Shown piece by piece: positions 52,695 to 63,300 of a stretch of 64,000 bases of DNA. Below the pieces are notes generated by a model. That model had not been told where the DNA came from. It searched no databases and saw only the letters and a program-made list of their open reading frames with translations. Origin of the DNA: an uncultured Treponema sp. (GTDB lineage: Bacteria; Spirochaetota; Spirochaetia; Treponematales; Treponemataceae); the NCBI GenBank assembly GCA_946615905.1, contig CAMOIE010000003.1, positions 62,001-126,000 of the forward strand, read 5' to 3'. Positions within the stretch are counted from its first letter, which is position 1; every line of letters starts with the position of its first letter. A program made the translations under genes and the position numbers.

Positions 52695-52870
52695 AAATTA
52701 GTCTCCTTAAAAAAATCGGGCGGCCGCCGTATGTCAGAGCAAATACGGAATGCTGCTGTGTTCTTATTTGTAGAAACATTATATGGCACTTTTTATTTTC
52801 CTTCAAGCGAAGATTCAGGGCTTTTATGTGCGCAATAGCAGAAAAATTATGATAGAATCTGCCGATAATA

Positions 52871-52906
52871 TAAAAGAAACCTTTTTGCACATCGGTGCTT
52901 CTTTTA
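52871..52906 (+). other. Leader hairpin before the TPR protein gene
   Basis: TAAAAGAA (52871-52878) pairs with TTCTTTTA (52899-52906), with an inner GCAC-ATCG-GTGC stem. It ends just before the CGGGG ribosome site and the ATG at 52917. Confidence 0.4.
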
Positions 52907-52916
52907 CGGGGATTTT

Positions 52917-53993
52917 ATGAATAAAAATATTGCATTTGCCTTCCTTCTGACTTCTTTTATTTCAATTTTGACTGGGAATCTTTGTGCCCAAGCCTCTTCT
53001 AATGCATCAGCAGCAAAACAATCTGTTTCCAAATCAGCAAAAAAAGGCGAGTCTGTCGTTGTTTTTAACGAAGATTTTGCCACAGGAGCCGAGTTTTTTC
53101 AGCTGAACAAGCCCCTTGAGGCGATTCCTTATTTTGAAAAATGCGTTGACCTGCCGGGGGTTGACCCAAATGTTTTTATCTTTTTGGGAGTGGCATACTA
53201 TCAGACTGAGGATTATAAAAATTCCCTGCTGACGCTGGAAAAAGGACTTGCAAAGCCAAACACTGATCACGTGATTCTTGCCTATAACGCCGGAAATTCC
53301 GCCTATGCGATGGGTGCCTACCCGAGGGCTAATACCTGCTATTCCCTTGCGTTAAAAGAAAATCCAGACTTTTCTCCTGCTGTCTTGAATCAGGCGAACG
53401 CCCAGCTTAAGCTTGACCGACTCGAAGAATCCCGCACCTCATACATCAAATTCCTTGAGCTGGAGCCGGAAAACGAGCAGGCTCCCCGCATTCAGGAATT
53501 GATAAAACTCTTGGATGCGGAAATTGACCGTCGCGCCAGGCAGAAGCCTGAGTTAATCAACCCTGATGATTTTGTCGCAAATCAAAAGAACGAAGTTCCA
53601 GAGATTCTGGAAGAAAAAGTCACTTATGAAAATCCTGCCGCCGCAAGCGAGAGGAAGGAAGACAGCCCCGTTCAAAGCGAGATTTTGCCAGCGGCCATTA
53701 CAGAAGCCCCGGTACTGCCAGAAGAGCAAAAGACTACGGAATCAACTTCGCTTCCGGTGGAAAATGTTTCTGGAGAACTTTCCGCTCCTCCTGAATATCA
53801 TCCAGAGAGTGAAATCAAAAAGAATAAAAATTCAAGAGAGCAGAAAGTTAACGATGAACTTCTTAAAATCGATATGCCAAAGGAAAAGAAAACTGAGAAT
53901 TTGGAGCGTGTAAAAGACAGCGACTTGCCGCCTGTAAGGCCGAATGTCCAAAGCAACAGCCGCTTGCCGGAAGCCAAGGACGAAGTTAAGTAA
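52917..53993 (+). CDS. Secreted TPR protein
   Basis: 358 residues. N-terminal signal peptide (IAFAFLLTSFISILTGNLCA). Residues ~55-205 hold about four tetratricopeptide repeats (FFQLNKPLEAIPYFEKCVDL, VAYYQTEDYKNSLLTLEKGL, AYAMGAYPRANTCYSLALKENP, AQLKLDRLEESRTSYIKFLELEP). The C-terminal ~150 residues are Pro/Glu/Lys-rich and disordered-looking. A scaffold in the periplasm is likely; partners unknown. It is 65 bases upstream of pcnB, which has its own promoter. Confidence 0.8.
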   Translation: MNKNIAFAFLLTSFISILTGNLCAQASSNASAAKQSVSKSAKKGESVVVFNEDFATGAEFFQLNKPLEAIPYFEKCVDLPGVDPNVFIFLGVAYYQTEDYKNSLLTLEKGLAKPNTDHVILAYNAGNSAYAMGAYPRANTCYSLALKENPDFSPAVLNQANAQLKLDRLEESRTSYIKFLELEPENEQAPRIQELIKLLDAEIDRRARQKPELINPDDFVANQKNEVPEILEEKVTYENPAAASERKEDSPVQSEILPAAITEAPVLPEEQKTTESTSLPVENVSGELSAPPEYHPESEIKKNKNSREQKVNDELLKIDMPKEKKTENLERVKDSDLPPVRPNVQSNSRLPEAKDEVK

Positions 53994-54020
53994 AGTCGTG
54001 TGCGGACAGAGCCTCTTTCA

Positions 54021-54049
54021 TTGCATAAATCAATAGAAAAAGATAAGAT
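54021..54049 (+). promoter_or_regulatory. pcnB promoter, nearly leaderless
   Basis: TTGCAT (54021-54026), 17-base spacer, TAAGAT (54044-54049), nine bases to the GTG at 54059. AGGGG between them could still serve as a ribosome site only if transcription starts earlier than usual. Confidence 0.5.
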
Positions 54050-54058
54050 AGGGGTATT

Positions 54059-55174
54059 GTGTTATTCCGATATTCTTCTGACAGCAAGGGACGACCTGTA
54101 AAAAAGGCTGTCATTTACACTAAAAACGAGCATAAAATCCCCAAGGAAAAGATTGACGGGGACGCATACAGAATCGTTGCCAGACTTCGCGAGTCAGGTT
54201 TTGACGCCTATATAGTCGGCGGTGCTGTGCGCGATTTAATCGTAGGCAGAAGCCCTAAAGATTTTGACATCGTTACGGACGCGACTCCCAGCCGCATAAA
54301 AAAGCTTTTCAGGAATTCCCGCATCATCGGCCGCCGTTTTCGACTTGTCCACGTGTTTTTCGGCGACAAGATTTTTGAGGTCTCTACTTTCCGCTCGATT
54401 GTTGACGGTTCCGTTGGCAACGAATTCGGCAGCATGGACGAGGATGTGAAGCGCCGGGATTTTTCCCTCAATGCCCTCTACTATGACCCGATAAAAGAGC
54501 AGGTAATAGACTACGTTGGCGGAGTTCAGGACATCAAGAACAAAAAACTGGTGCCTGTAATTCCGATGGACAGAATTTTTGTCGAGGATCCCGTGAGAAT
54601 GTTGCGGGCTGTGAAATATTCCACGACCACGGGCTGCAAAATGTCATGGCTTTTGAAGCGTAAAATAAGGAAGTCCGCCCACCTCCTATTGCCTGTCTCT
54701 CCGTCGCGCCTGACTGAGGAAATGCTTAAAATCGTGAACGGAGGCCACGCATTCCAGATTGTCTCGGCGGCCTTGAAAACAGACCTCTACATGTACTTGC
54801 AGCCATCCGCGACAGCCATGATGTACGCCGACAAGAATTTTGAGAAATCCTACATGGAGAACTTGAAAAGACTCGATGACCTTGTGGCCGTAGAGCCAGA
54901 CGCAAGGCTTGGAGAGCGTCTTTCGTTCTTTGTATTTGATTTTATAAAAACTCTGACTGACTGGCAGAAGGAAGTCTCAACGAAGACCGCCGCCGGAGAG
55001 CTTTACATGAAGACTTGGACTCAGGTCCGTAATTTTGTGCTTCCGATGAACCCCCAGAGGACGGAGCTTGAGTATGCAATCAAGGAGTGCCTTAAAAAAC
55101 TAGGCGTTGCCGTCAGAATTCCCTCAAAAAGAAAGAAGCACGTCAAGCTGACTCTGCCGGCGGAAGCGGAATAA
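54059..55174 (+). CDS. pcnB: Poly(A) polymerase / CCA-adding family nucleotidyltransferase
   Basis: Class II nucleotidyltransferase, 371 residues. The head domain has IVGGAVRDLIVGRSPKDFDIVTDATP with metal aspartates D68 and D70. The following IIGRRFRLVHV matches the short signature used to separate bacterial poly(A) polymerases from CCA-adding enzymes, so PcnB is favoured. The neck carries VEDPVRMLRAVKYS. Shorter than E. coli PcnB (~465), lacking most of the C-terminal RNA-binding part. Start GTG. Its 3' end overlaps the convergent P-loop gene by 32 bases. Confidence 0.87.
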   Translation: MLFRYSSDSKGRPVKKAVIYTKNEHKIPKEKIDGDAYRIVARLRESGFDAYIVGGAVRDLIVGRSPKDFDIVTDATPSRIKKLFRNSRIIGRRFRLVHVFFGDKIFEVSTFRSIVDGSVGNEFGSMDEDVKRRDFSLNALYYDPIKEQVIDYVGGVQDIKNKKLVPVIPMDRIFVEDPVRMLRAVKYSTTTGCKMSWLLKRKIRKSAHLLLPVSPSRLTEEMLKIVNGGHAFQIVSAALKTDLYMYLQPSATAMMYADKNFEKSYMENLKRLDDLVAVEPDARLGERLSFFVFDFIKTLTDWQKEVSTKTAAGELYMKTWTQVRNFVLPMNPQRTELEYAIKECLKKLGVAVRIPSKRKKHVKLTLPAEAE

Positions 55175-56075
55175 TCCTGTCGATTATGATTGATATGTCC
55201 TCGATTAGAATCTGGGAGACTTTTTCAATCATGTCGATTATGAAAGCCTTGAGCTTTTGTGTTTCCTCTGTGAGGTTTGAGCCGAATGGCAGGTCTACGG
55301 TCAGAACCAGCTTGTAGCCGGTCGGAATCAAAATTATTGAAAGGCCTTTTACCCTGATTCGCTCGTCATATTGCTTTACGTAGTGGCCGGTCATGCGGGC
55401 GAGGGCAGCCTGTGAGATTTTTTTTCTGTCTGAGACGGAGAACGAGGGGCGGACGACTGACTTCTCAAAGAGCTTGTCGTTTGCGGACGGCTCCTCTTTT
55501 TTTTCTGTTGAGCTTGCCCCGAATGGAAGCAGCTTGCGCTTTGCCAGGGCCACGCGGATTGAGTCGACGAAAATCTTCTTATAGTTGTTTTTATTTTCCT
55601 TGACCTCGTATGCGCGGACAGGAATCACGTGCTTTCCCTCGATCTGCCTGGAACGGCGGGCTTCCTCAATCTGCTCCTTTGTGGCTATATCCTCTATTTT
55701 TATGTATTTTTCCGGTATGGGTAGCTGTAATCGCATGGCGATTTTGTTCACCATTTTTTCGGATGTGCCGAGAATCAGGATTTTTTTGATTTTGTTCTTT
55801 GCGATTGCGCGGGCGATGTCGTCACGGTGGTCTTTCGCGTCAAAAAGGGCTACGCGAACTGCCCCCATGTAGTTGTCCTCAAGTTTCGCCGAGTGACCGG
55901 CAAGGATTTTCTCCCCGTCGATTAAAAGCCCGTCGTCGATGATGGCCTTGATTCCGTATTTTTGCGCAACGAGCTTGGCCCTGAAACTCTTTCCAGTTCC
56001 AGAGGGGCCGTAAAATGCGTAGACGCGGATTCCCTTTGCGGCGAAAAACGCCTCTAAAATCTCCCTGAATGCCAT
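55143..56075 (-). CDS. P-loop ATPase fused to an Asp23/Gls24-like C-terminal domain
   Basis: 310 residues. YAFYGPSGTGKSFRAKLVAQKYG is a Walker A near residue 23; the first ~170 residues look like a small NTPase (KKILILGTSEKMVNKIA). The C-terminal ~95 residues (SVSDRKKISQAALARMTGHYV onward, then GYKLVLTVDLPFGSNL and DMIEKVSQILIEDISIII) resemble the Asp23/Gls24 envelope-stress fold. I know no established function. Convergent with and overlapping pcnB. Downstream of rluA-type gene but with its own leaderless promoter. Confidence 0.65.
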   Translation of the reverse strand: MAFREILEAFFAAKGIRVYAFYGPSGTGKSFRAKLVAQKYGIKAIIDDGLLIDGEKILAGHSAKLEDNYMGAVRVALFDAKDHRDDIARAIAKNKIKKILILGTSEKMVNKIAMRLQLPIPEKYIKIEDIATKEQIEEARRSRQIEGKHVIPVRAYEVKENKNNYKKIFVDSIRVALAKRKLLPFGASSTEKKEEPSANDKLFEKSVVRPSFSVSDRKKISQAALARMTGHYVKQYDERIRVKGLSIILIPTGYKLVLTVDLPFGSNLTEETQKLKAFIIDMIEKVSQILIEDISIIIDRIIPLPPAESA

Positions 56076-56082
56076 CCCTATA

Positions 56083-56111
56083 AATATAAGACCTCAAAAA
56101 GTCTTTTTCAA
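56083..56111 (-). promoter_or_regulatory. Promoter of the P-loop gene, predicted leaderless
   Basis: On the minus strand: TTGAAA (56111-56106), 17-base spacer, TATATT (56088-56083), seven bases (TATAGGG) to the ATG at 56075. The -35 overlaps the stop of the upstream pseudouridine synthase gene. Confidence 0.55.
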
Positions 56112-57118
56112 GGTATGAGTCCGATTTCTTTTAGTATTTTTGAAAAGCCCGCGTCCATTTCAGGCGGACACTCGATTTTTTGCGGGATTCCGCACGGGTT
56201 TTCTGGCGGAAATTCCAACAGGCAGGCGTGCAGGTAAAGAAGCCTTCCACCCGCATTCTCAGCATCTTTAGATATGTCAGCCGCCCCGTAGGCTGTGTCT
56301 CCCAAAAGCGGGTGGCCGTGAAAGGCTGACTGCGCCCGGATCTGGTGCTTGCGCCCTGTGCCGATTTTGAATTTTACAAGCGTTACTTCCCGCTTTTTGT
56401 AGCTTGAGAAGGCAAGCGGCTCTGCGAAAGTCCGGGCAGACTTTTCACCGGAGCTTTCTCCAATCAGATTTGTCCGAACTGTTACTTTCTTGAAATCGTT
56501 TGAGTGTTCGTTTGCAGTCTGTTCTGAATCGATGAAATCATTCCATTCCTCACTCTTTGAAAGTCTTCCCTCGACGAGGGCTATGTATGTTTTTTTTATA
56601 TTGTGATTTTTAATGCCCTCTGAAAAATATTTCGCCCCTTTGAGGCTCTGAGAGAAGACGATGATTCCGCTAGTCCGCCTGTCAAGGCGGTGAAGGGGAC
56701 CGGGCTTGAAAGATAGGGACTCTTTTCTTTCAGACTGGGAATATTCCCAGTCTGAAAGAACCAGGTCTGTCAATGTAGTCTTTGAATTCCCCCCTGACTG
56801 GACAGGAATGTCGTAGGGCTTGTTTAAAATCAGCAGGTCTTCATTTCTGAAAAGGACAAGACCATCATCGATTTTTTTTTCGCTGACATGGCTTGAGGCT
56901 GACTCTGATTTTTCCAATAAAAATGAGGCGATTTTTATCTGGGAGCCTTCAAGGATTTTCTCGTCAGGACTGACTTTTTTGCCGTCGACCTTTATAAGCC
57001 CCTTGCGCATGATTTTATAAATTGAGGAAAGGCTTTGACCTGGAAGAAAGGCCTTTATGATTCTGTCAGCTCTTCTTCCGCCGTCGTCTGCTCCGGCCGT
57101 GAAAATCGTAAAATCCAT
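56108..57118 (-). CDS. RluA-family 23S rRNA pseudouridine synthase
   Basis: 336 residues. N-terminal S4 RNA-binding domain (RADRIIKAFLPGQSLSSIYKIMRKGLIKVDGKKV region), then the RluA catalytic domain with LHRLDRRTSGIIVFSQS (catalytic Asp), KKTYIALVEG and the C-terminal GRKHQIRAQSAFHGHPLLGDTAYG. Architecture fits RluC/RluD. A low-complexity insert (EQTANEHSNDFKK...GEKSARTFAEP) sits between the two conserved blocks. Which uridines are modified cannot be read from sequence. Confidence 0.9.
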   Translation of the reverse strand: MDFTIFTAGADDGGRRADRIIKAFLPGQSLSSIYKIMRKGLIKVDGKKVSPDEKILEGSQIKIASFLLEKSESASSHVSEKKIDDGLVLFRNEDLLILNKPYDIPVQSGGNSKTTLTDLVLSDWEYSQSERKESLSFKPGPLHRLDRRTSGIIVFSQSLKGAKYFSEGIKNHNIKKTYIALVEGRLSKSEEWNDFIDSEQTANEHSNDFKKVTVRTNLIGESSGEKSARTFAEPLAFSSYKKREVTLVKFKIGTGRKHQIRAQSAFHGHPLLGDTAYGAADISKDAENAGGRLLYLHACLLEFPPENPCGIPQKIECPPEMDAGFSKILKEIGLIP

Positions 57119-57124
57119 GCAAGA

Positions 57125-57153
57125 ATTATAACGGGCTTGGACGCGCCAGGCAA
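57125..57153 (-). promoter_or_regulatory. RluA-type gene promoter, predicted leaderless
   Basis: On the minus strand: TTGCCT (57153-57148), 17-base spacer, consensus TATAAT (57130-57125), six bases to the ATG at 57118. No Shine-Dalgarno. Confidence 0.65.
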
Positions 57154-57308
57154 TGGAGCGGCACGAAGCGGCCTGAGGGGGAATAGAACATGCAGTTTTT
57201 TATGCTAGGGTATTGGCTCAAATCTAGCAGGAAGCAGCTAAAAGAACGAATAAAAATTGTAGATTTTAGAGATTTTTAAATAGGCTTGCGGAGTTACGCC
57301 GTTTTTTT

Positions 57309-57338
57309 TTGCCAATAATCACCGATATTTAATACTAT
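57309..57338 (+). promoter_or_regulatory. Promoter of the giant SpvB-like gene
   Basis: TTGCCA (57309-57314), 18-base spacer, TACTAT (57333-57338). The ~45-base leader contains GAGAGGA as ribosome site, partly paired in a small CTCAT/ATGAG hairpin (around 57366-57383). The rest of the gap 57154-57308 shows only A/T-rich sequence and a weak GC-stem followed by a T-run near 57287-57310. Confidence 0.5.
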
Positions 57339-57390
57339 TTATAAATCAGAGGTGTAACATATCCCTCATTACAAAATATGAGAGGATAAA

Positions 57391-60300
57391 ATGAAAAGAC
57401 TTGCAGCAAGCGTTGTTCTAGGAATCTACCTTATGAGCCTTGCTCCCGTTTTTGCTGGAAGCCCCAAAGAAGGCGGCTCCTTTATAACTGCCTCAGAAAA
57501 AACGAACGGCAGCATAATTTCCGATGAAAAGGATTCCTGGCATAAAGAATCCAGTAAAAGCACAGATGGAAAAACTGACAGGGAATACAAAGTGACGGAG
57601 AAAGTCTCCTCGACCAAAGGCGGCATTGTCACCCTTGGTCGGGCAAAAATTACGATTCCCGCAGGAGCACTGAAAGAAGACGCTGAGATTTCCATTGTAC
57701 GACTGCATTCAGTAGCACCAACAGGTGAAGACATAAAGAATGTTACGGAGGGCGAGGGCGGCTACAGGTTTCTTCCTGCGGGAACCAAGTTTCTAAAGGA
57801 AGTCATGATAGAGCTTCCATATGACTCCGGGCTGAACAATAAGAAGGCAGCCCTTTCAGACCTCTATACATGGTACTATGACACCGAGGCCAAGAAGTGG
57901 ATCAGGCTCACCCGCAAGGAAATCAAAAAGGATTCCTGCGTCATAATAAGCACGACGACACACTTTACAGACATGATAAATGGCACCCTCACCGTGCCAG
58001 AAAGCCAGTCGCCGCTGGACTTCAACATAAACAGCATAAAGAACCTTGAGGCGGCAAAGGCGGACACGGGAATGATAAAGCCGGAGGGCTTTGAGGCGAT
58101 GGCTTTCGGAGATGCCTCGTTCTCATTCAAGCTGCCGTTGGTAAGCGGGCGGGGCGGTCTTACGCCGCATATTGATATTGTCTACTCATCATACGGGTCA
58201 AACGGAATGATGGGAACAGGCTTTGACCTCCGCTACGGAAGCGTAATCACGACGGACACAAGGTTCGGACTTCCTGCCTACGACAAGGGCGACACCTACA
58301 TGAAGGACGGCGTAAAGCTAAAAGAAAACTCAGGCTCAAGCCCGTCATATATGACATACAGTCCGCTGAAGGAGGGAGCCTTTGAGCTTATAGAGCGTTT
58401 CATAGACAGCTCAGGCTCAGACTACTGGCTTGTGACATCAAGGAACGGCGTCAAAAGGTATTACGGTGACAAGGACTATGAGCCGGAAAGCGGCGTGGCA
58501 GAAAACTGCTGGACAGGAGCAGACTCAACGGGAAGAAAGAAATTCTCCTGGTACCTCACGAAGGAAGAGGACACCTACGGAAACAGCATAACCTACTCAT
58601 ACATAAAAGAGGACAACTATGTCTATCCCAATAAAATCCGCTGGACAAACAGCAAGGAGCAGGCCGGAAACTACACAGTCTCGTTCAAGTATGATGACAG
58701 CAGGGGCGACCGGCGTTCCGACGGCAGAGGCCGTTTTATAAGCGTCTGCGGAAAACTCCTTACGGAAATAGACACGGAATATAACGGCGAGGTTACAAAA
58801 CGCTATCTCTTTGATTATGAGACAAACTATGCGGGAGCCAGCGTCCTGACCAAGTTCTCCGTATCTGGCGATGTCTCTGGAGGTGAGTCGGAAGACGGCA
58901 GCTACAGTGAAGACTATGCCTACGCGTTTGACTACAATCAGCCTCCAGCCGACGGAGCCTACTTTGCTGATGGGCGGGAGATAGCGGGAGAGACGCCACT
59001 GAACGTAACGAACGGCACAAACAACGGAAGCAGCAGTTCATTCGGCGGCGGAGCCGGTGTCGGTGTATATTGCGTGGACGGCCGACTGACAGCCGGAGGA
59101 CAGGCCTCTGCGACAACCTCCGAAAGCTATTCCGCCTACTCAATCGTCGACATAAACGGCGACGGAAGACCGGACAGCGTTAGGCAGATGGGAGGCCGCC
59201 TGTTCATAAGACTGGGGCTTCTTGATGAAAATGACGTTCCGTATTTCTCTGACGGCTACTATGTTTCCCTGCCGGGAGTCAAGGAAATTGACGCGGAAAA
59301 GGGAAAATCCGTCTCCTCCGGCTGGAATATGTATGGCGGCCTTGGCATGAAATTCGCCAAGGACATGGCATCCGGTAATGCGGGAGCGACATACAGCAGC
59401 GTAGAGCAGGAAGGAAGCACAAGGTCTGAATGCCGCTTCATGGACATGAACCGAGACGGATTCATCGATATAGTCCAGAGCGGGAGCACTACGTATCTCA
59501 GAAACGAGGGTGACGGCAAGACCTTTACGGAGACGAATTTCTACGGCTCCGCAAGCACGGAGACTAAAAGCGTTGACAAGTCTGAATATGAAGATGACTA
59601 TCCGTTGCAGACTCCGTTCAGACAATGGAAGGCACCATTCAGAGGCAGAATCGTAATAAAGAACAACGCCCATCTAGCGTCAAGCTCTGATGAAAGCATA
59701 GAATGCTTCATCGTTTCTGACGGAAATGACGAGAAAAAAAGCTTCAAGGCAGGCTCAGGAACAGTCTCCTTTGAATACGAGGTCAAGAGAAATCAGTCGT
59801 TATATTTTATCTCCGACAACAAAGACTCCTCAAGAAAGAGCCTGCTTGACTGGAACATTGAGATTTCCTACATCAGCCTGTATCCTTTTGACAGCACCAT
59901 AAATGCTTTGGAATACTGTCAGGACGAATCCGTGCTGCCCAAGGAAGCCAGCGCAAGTTCTCCGTCTGATTTCTCGGAATTCGGCATAGACACAGTTTTT
60001 GAGCCTCTTTATGACTACGAGCTTGGCGGCGAAGATTCAAGCGCAAGGCTCAAGTCAAACTGGAGGTCTTGCCTTGACAAGAACTCCAGCGAAAAACTAA
60101 TCTCCCTTAAAAAATTCATTCCAGTTCGGGTTGACGAGCAGGAGTTTGAGGAAACTATGAATTCCAAGGCATCAGAAGTAGACGCATTCAGAAGCCTGAC
60201 ATCGAACTATGCCCATGACTTCGGGAACTCTGAATTCGAGCTTCAGTACGACCCGACCAGCAATACTGACGTGGAGGGCATGACGAAATTATTCCATGAC

Positions 60301-63300
60301 TACTTCTCAAAGAATTCGCTGGACAAACTTTACAAAAGAAACGGACTTGTTCCTGTATGGAACGGAAAGACCCCGATTTATTCCTCCTCAATGACGGAAG
60401 ATAACGCAGACGGCAGGTCGGAGACAAAGGCCGGAAGCGTTCTTGACTATGGAGGAAGGCTTTGTGTAGGGAATTTCATCTCCACATCAGGAGACTGTAT
60501 CAAGGCAAAAAAATCATGGTACGTAAAGGATTTGCCCGTCACCGTCTCTGGAGAAATAGGAGACCCGGAGATTCTTGTCTCATACTCAGACGACCATGCC
60601 GACTACACCGTGACTCTGGCAGACTTCTCCTCAAGAACGGAATCTGTCCTTGAGGAAGAGCTTCTTTCTTATTTCAAGAAAAACCTTGTCAGCGCATATC
60701 CTGAATTGAACTGGAAACTGTATGCGGAGCCTGCCTCATATTTTGAGACGATAGAAAATGCCGGCATCCTGCTTACGGAGGAGGAGCGCGACAATATCAG
60801 GGACTTGGTGTTTGATGAAATCATAACCTCCGTGAAAAATCCAGACGGAACAGTAACAAAAAAGTCGTCATGGAGGCAAAAAAAATCAGCAAGCCTTGAT
60901 TCTGACAGCATACTTGAAGTCCTGTGCACTCTGGCAAATGGCAGCCTGTTTGAGAAATTTCTGGCAGAGAAATTCAATTTCTACGAGCCGGACGGCAGCG
61001 GAACTTATTCCCTCAAAGCCTTCTGGAAGAATAAGCTGGACAGCGAAGCGTTCGCCAGAATGCTGAGGTCTGGAAGCAATCAGGAGGACATGCCAGCGAC
61101 ATGGAATTCCTACCTGACGCTGAATTCAAGCCTTGAGAAGTTTCTGGCAGAATACAAAATCGGACGCTACAAGTCAGTCGAGCGTTCCATTATCTACAAG
61201 GACGTGGAGTACGAAGTCAACGGAGACGGATGCTATGAGCTGACAGTCCTTGACCCAAACGGCTTTTTAAGGAAGTCCGTGCAGTCTTATCCTGTGGCTG
61301 ACTTGAGCAAGAAATGGACTTGGAACAGCTCGGACTTTTCCACAGAAAACAAGGTAAGGAGCGTCGCGTATTCATATAACGGTGGCAAATTCTCAGTTCT
61401 TGAAGACGGTCTGTCAAGCTCAGAAAATATAAGCGGAAACCTCTACTGCTCCGTCTCAGGTACGGATCTGCTTTATGGAGGCGTAAACCAATGGTATTAT
61501 GGAATATGGGTAGGAAAACCTTCTGAATTCACAATTCCGTCCGTAAGCAGAAATTCCTCATACACCAGCTACTCGGCTGCTGAAGCTGCCAACAAGAGCA
61601 AGGTTGAGGCCTTGGACGATTCTGCCAGCAGAAGTTCCGCGACAAAGGATAGCGAGAAAATCTCATATTATGCGCCAAGCATTCCCATGTCAGACTGCTA
61701 TCAGAACGCCGTGGAGAAGGAGACTGGCATCTCCCTGACTGACGGTGGTTCCATACTGGCAGGCTCGATAGACATGAATGTGTCGACCTCATCCTCATGG
61801 ACAGCCGACGGGCAGCGTGAGGTAAAGACCAGCATAGACTATGATGCCCCGTTCATCACGGGAGACCTGATTCATCCTGCCAGAATGGGAGGAAATTCAT
61901 TCTATGAGATTACGGCAGTAAAAACGCCCGCATCATCATTCGTAATGACCTCATTGCAGGAAAGCGAAAGCTCGTCAACGGACATCTCAAGGTCGGCATC
62001 AGTCGGAGCGGAGGCAAAAATCAGCTCCGAGATTGAGCAGTCAAAGGTACTCGAAAAATTAGAGTCATTGAGCAAGAGCATCGAAAGCAATGGCGGTACG
62101 ACCAGCTCTCGTGATACTGCCCTGGGTGTCAATATGGGGGCAAGCAAAGGCACCAACAAAGGCAGCTCCGACGAGACTCTGCGCGTTCAAGACTTCAACG
62201 GCGACGGCATACCGGACATAATAAGGAAAGACGGCAGCGGACTTTCTGTCCTAGAGGGAAGCCTTTACGGCAATGAGATATCATACGGAAAAAGTCCTGT
62301 CATAGTCGCCGGGGTAGAGCTTGGCGTACACAATAATTCGTCGACAGTTGCAGGCGCAAGCCTTGGGGCGGAGGGCAGCTTGGCGAACTCTTACAAGGCC
62401 AACGGAAGGCTGTTATATTCAGAGCCGGTAGGTCTTGGAGTCTCGACCTCCGCAGACAGAAGCGAATCAAAGGGAGAGTCAAGCCAGAGCACGGGTCTTG
62501 CCGACCTGAACGGCGACGGTCTTATGGACTTCAGCAGCGACGGAACTGTATTTCTTTGCGCTGGAAACTCATTTGTCGGCGAAAAGTTCGGCGGCATAGG
62601 AATGATGAGCGAAAGCGAAAGCCTTTCTGAGTCTTTCGGACTCTCGATTGGGCTCTCAAAGTCTCATTCCGAAGACCTCGCTTGTACGGTCTCCCCATCG
62701 TCAGGACTGACATATTCGGCGAACTCCTCATCATGCAACGTCATGCTGCTTGACTTGAACGGTGACGGACTTGCCGACAAAGTTTTCAAAATTAAGGACG
62801 GCACAAGCTCCAAATTCTATGTGGATTATAATGACGGTGACGGCTTCATCTCCAATACGGCCTTCAGAATTCCGGACTGGAACATCAGCAACAGCGATAA
62901 GAGAGAATACAGAGAAAAACTTGACGGGGAGCTGGAGAAAAACATTTTCAGCGGAGTTCCGCTTGTAGGGTCAAAAATCTCCGCAGCCATAAGCAGCCTG
63001 TCCAAGAATCCTTATGGCGACCATCTTGACCTATATGCGAACAGCCTGGACTTCTCATCAGGAGTAAGTGTTTCGGGCAACGTGAGGATTGCAGGCTCCT
63101 TTACCTTCTCAATTCCGATTCCGATTGTCTGGCTTTCTGTCAATGTCACGGCCTCCACGAACTCTGGTCTGAACGTCGGAGCTTCGACAAACGGAGCCAG
63201 CGTAAAAATGATTGACATTGACGGTGACGGCCTGCCCGATCAGGTACTCCGCATACCGGGAAAGTCACTGAGCTACAAGAAAAACCTGCTAGGCGGAGTC

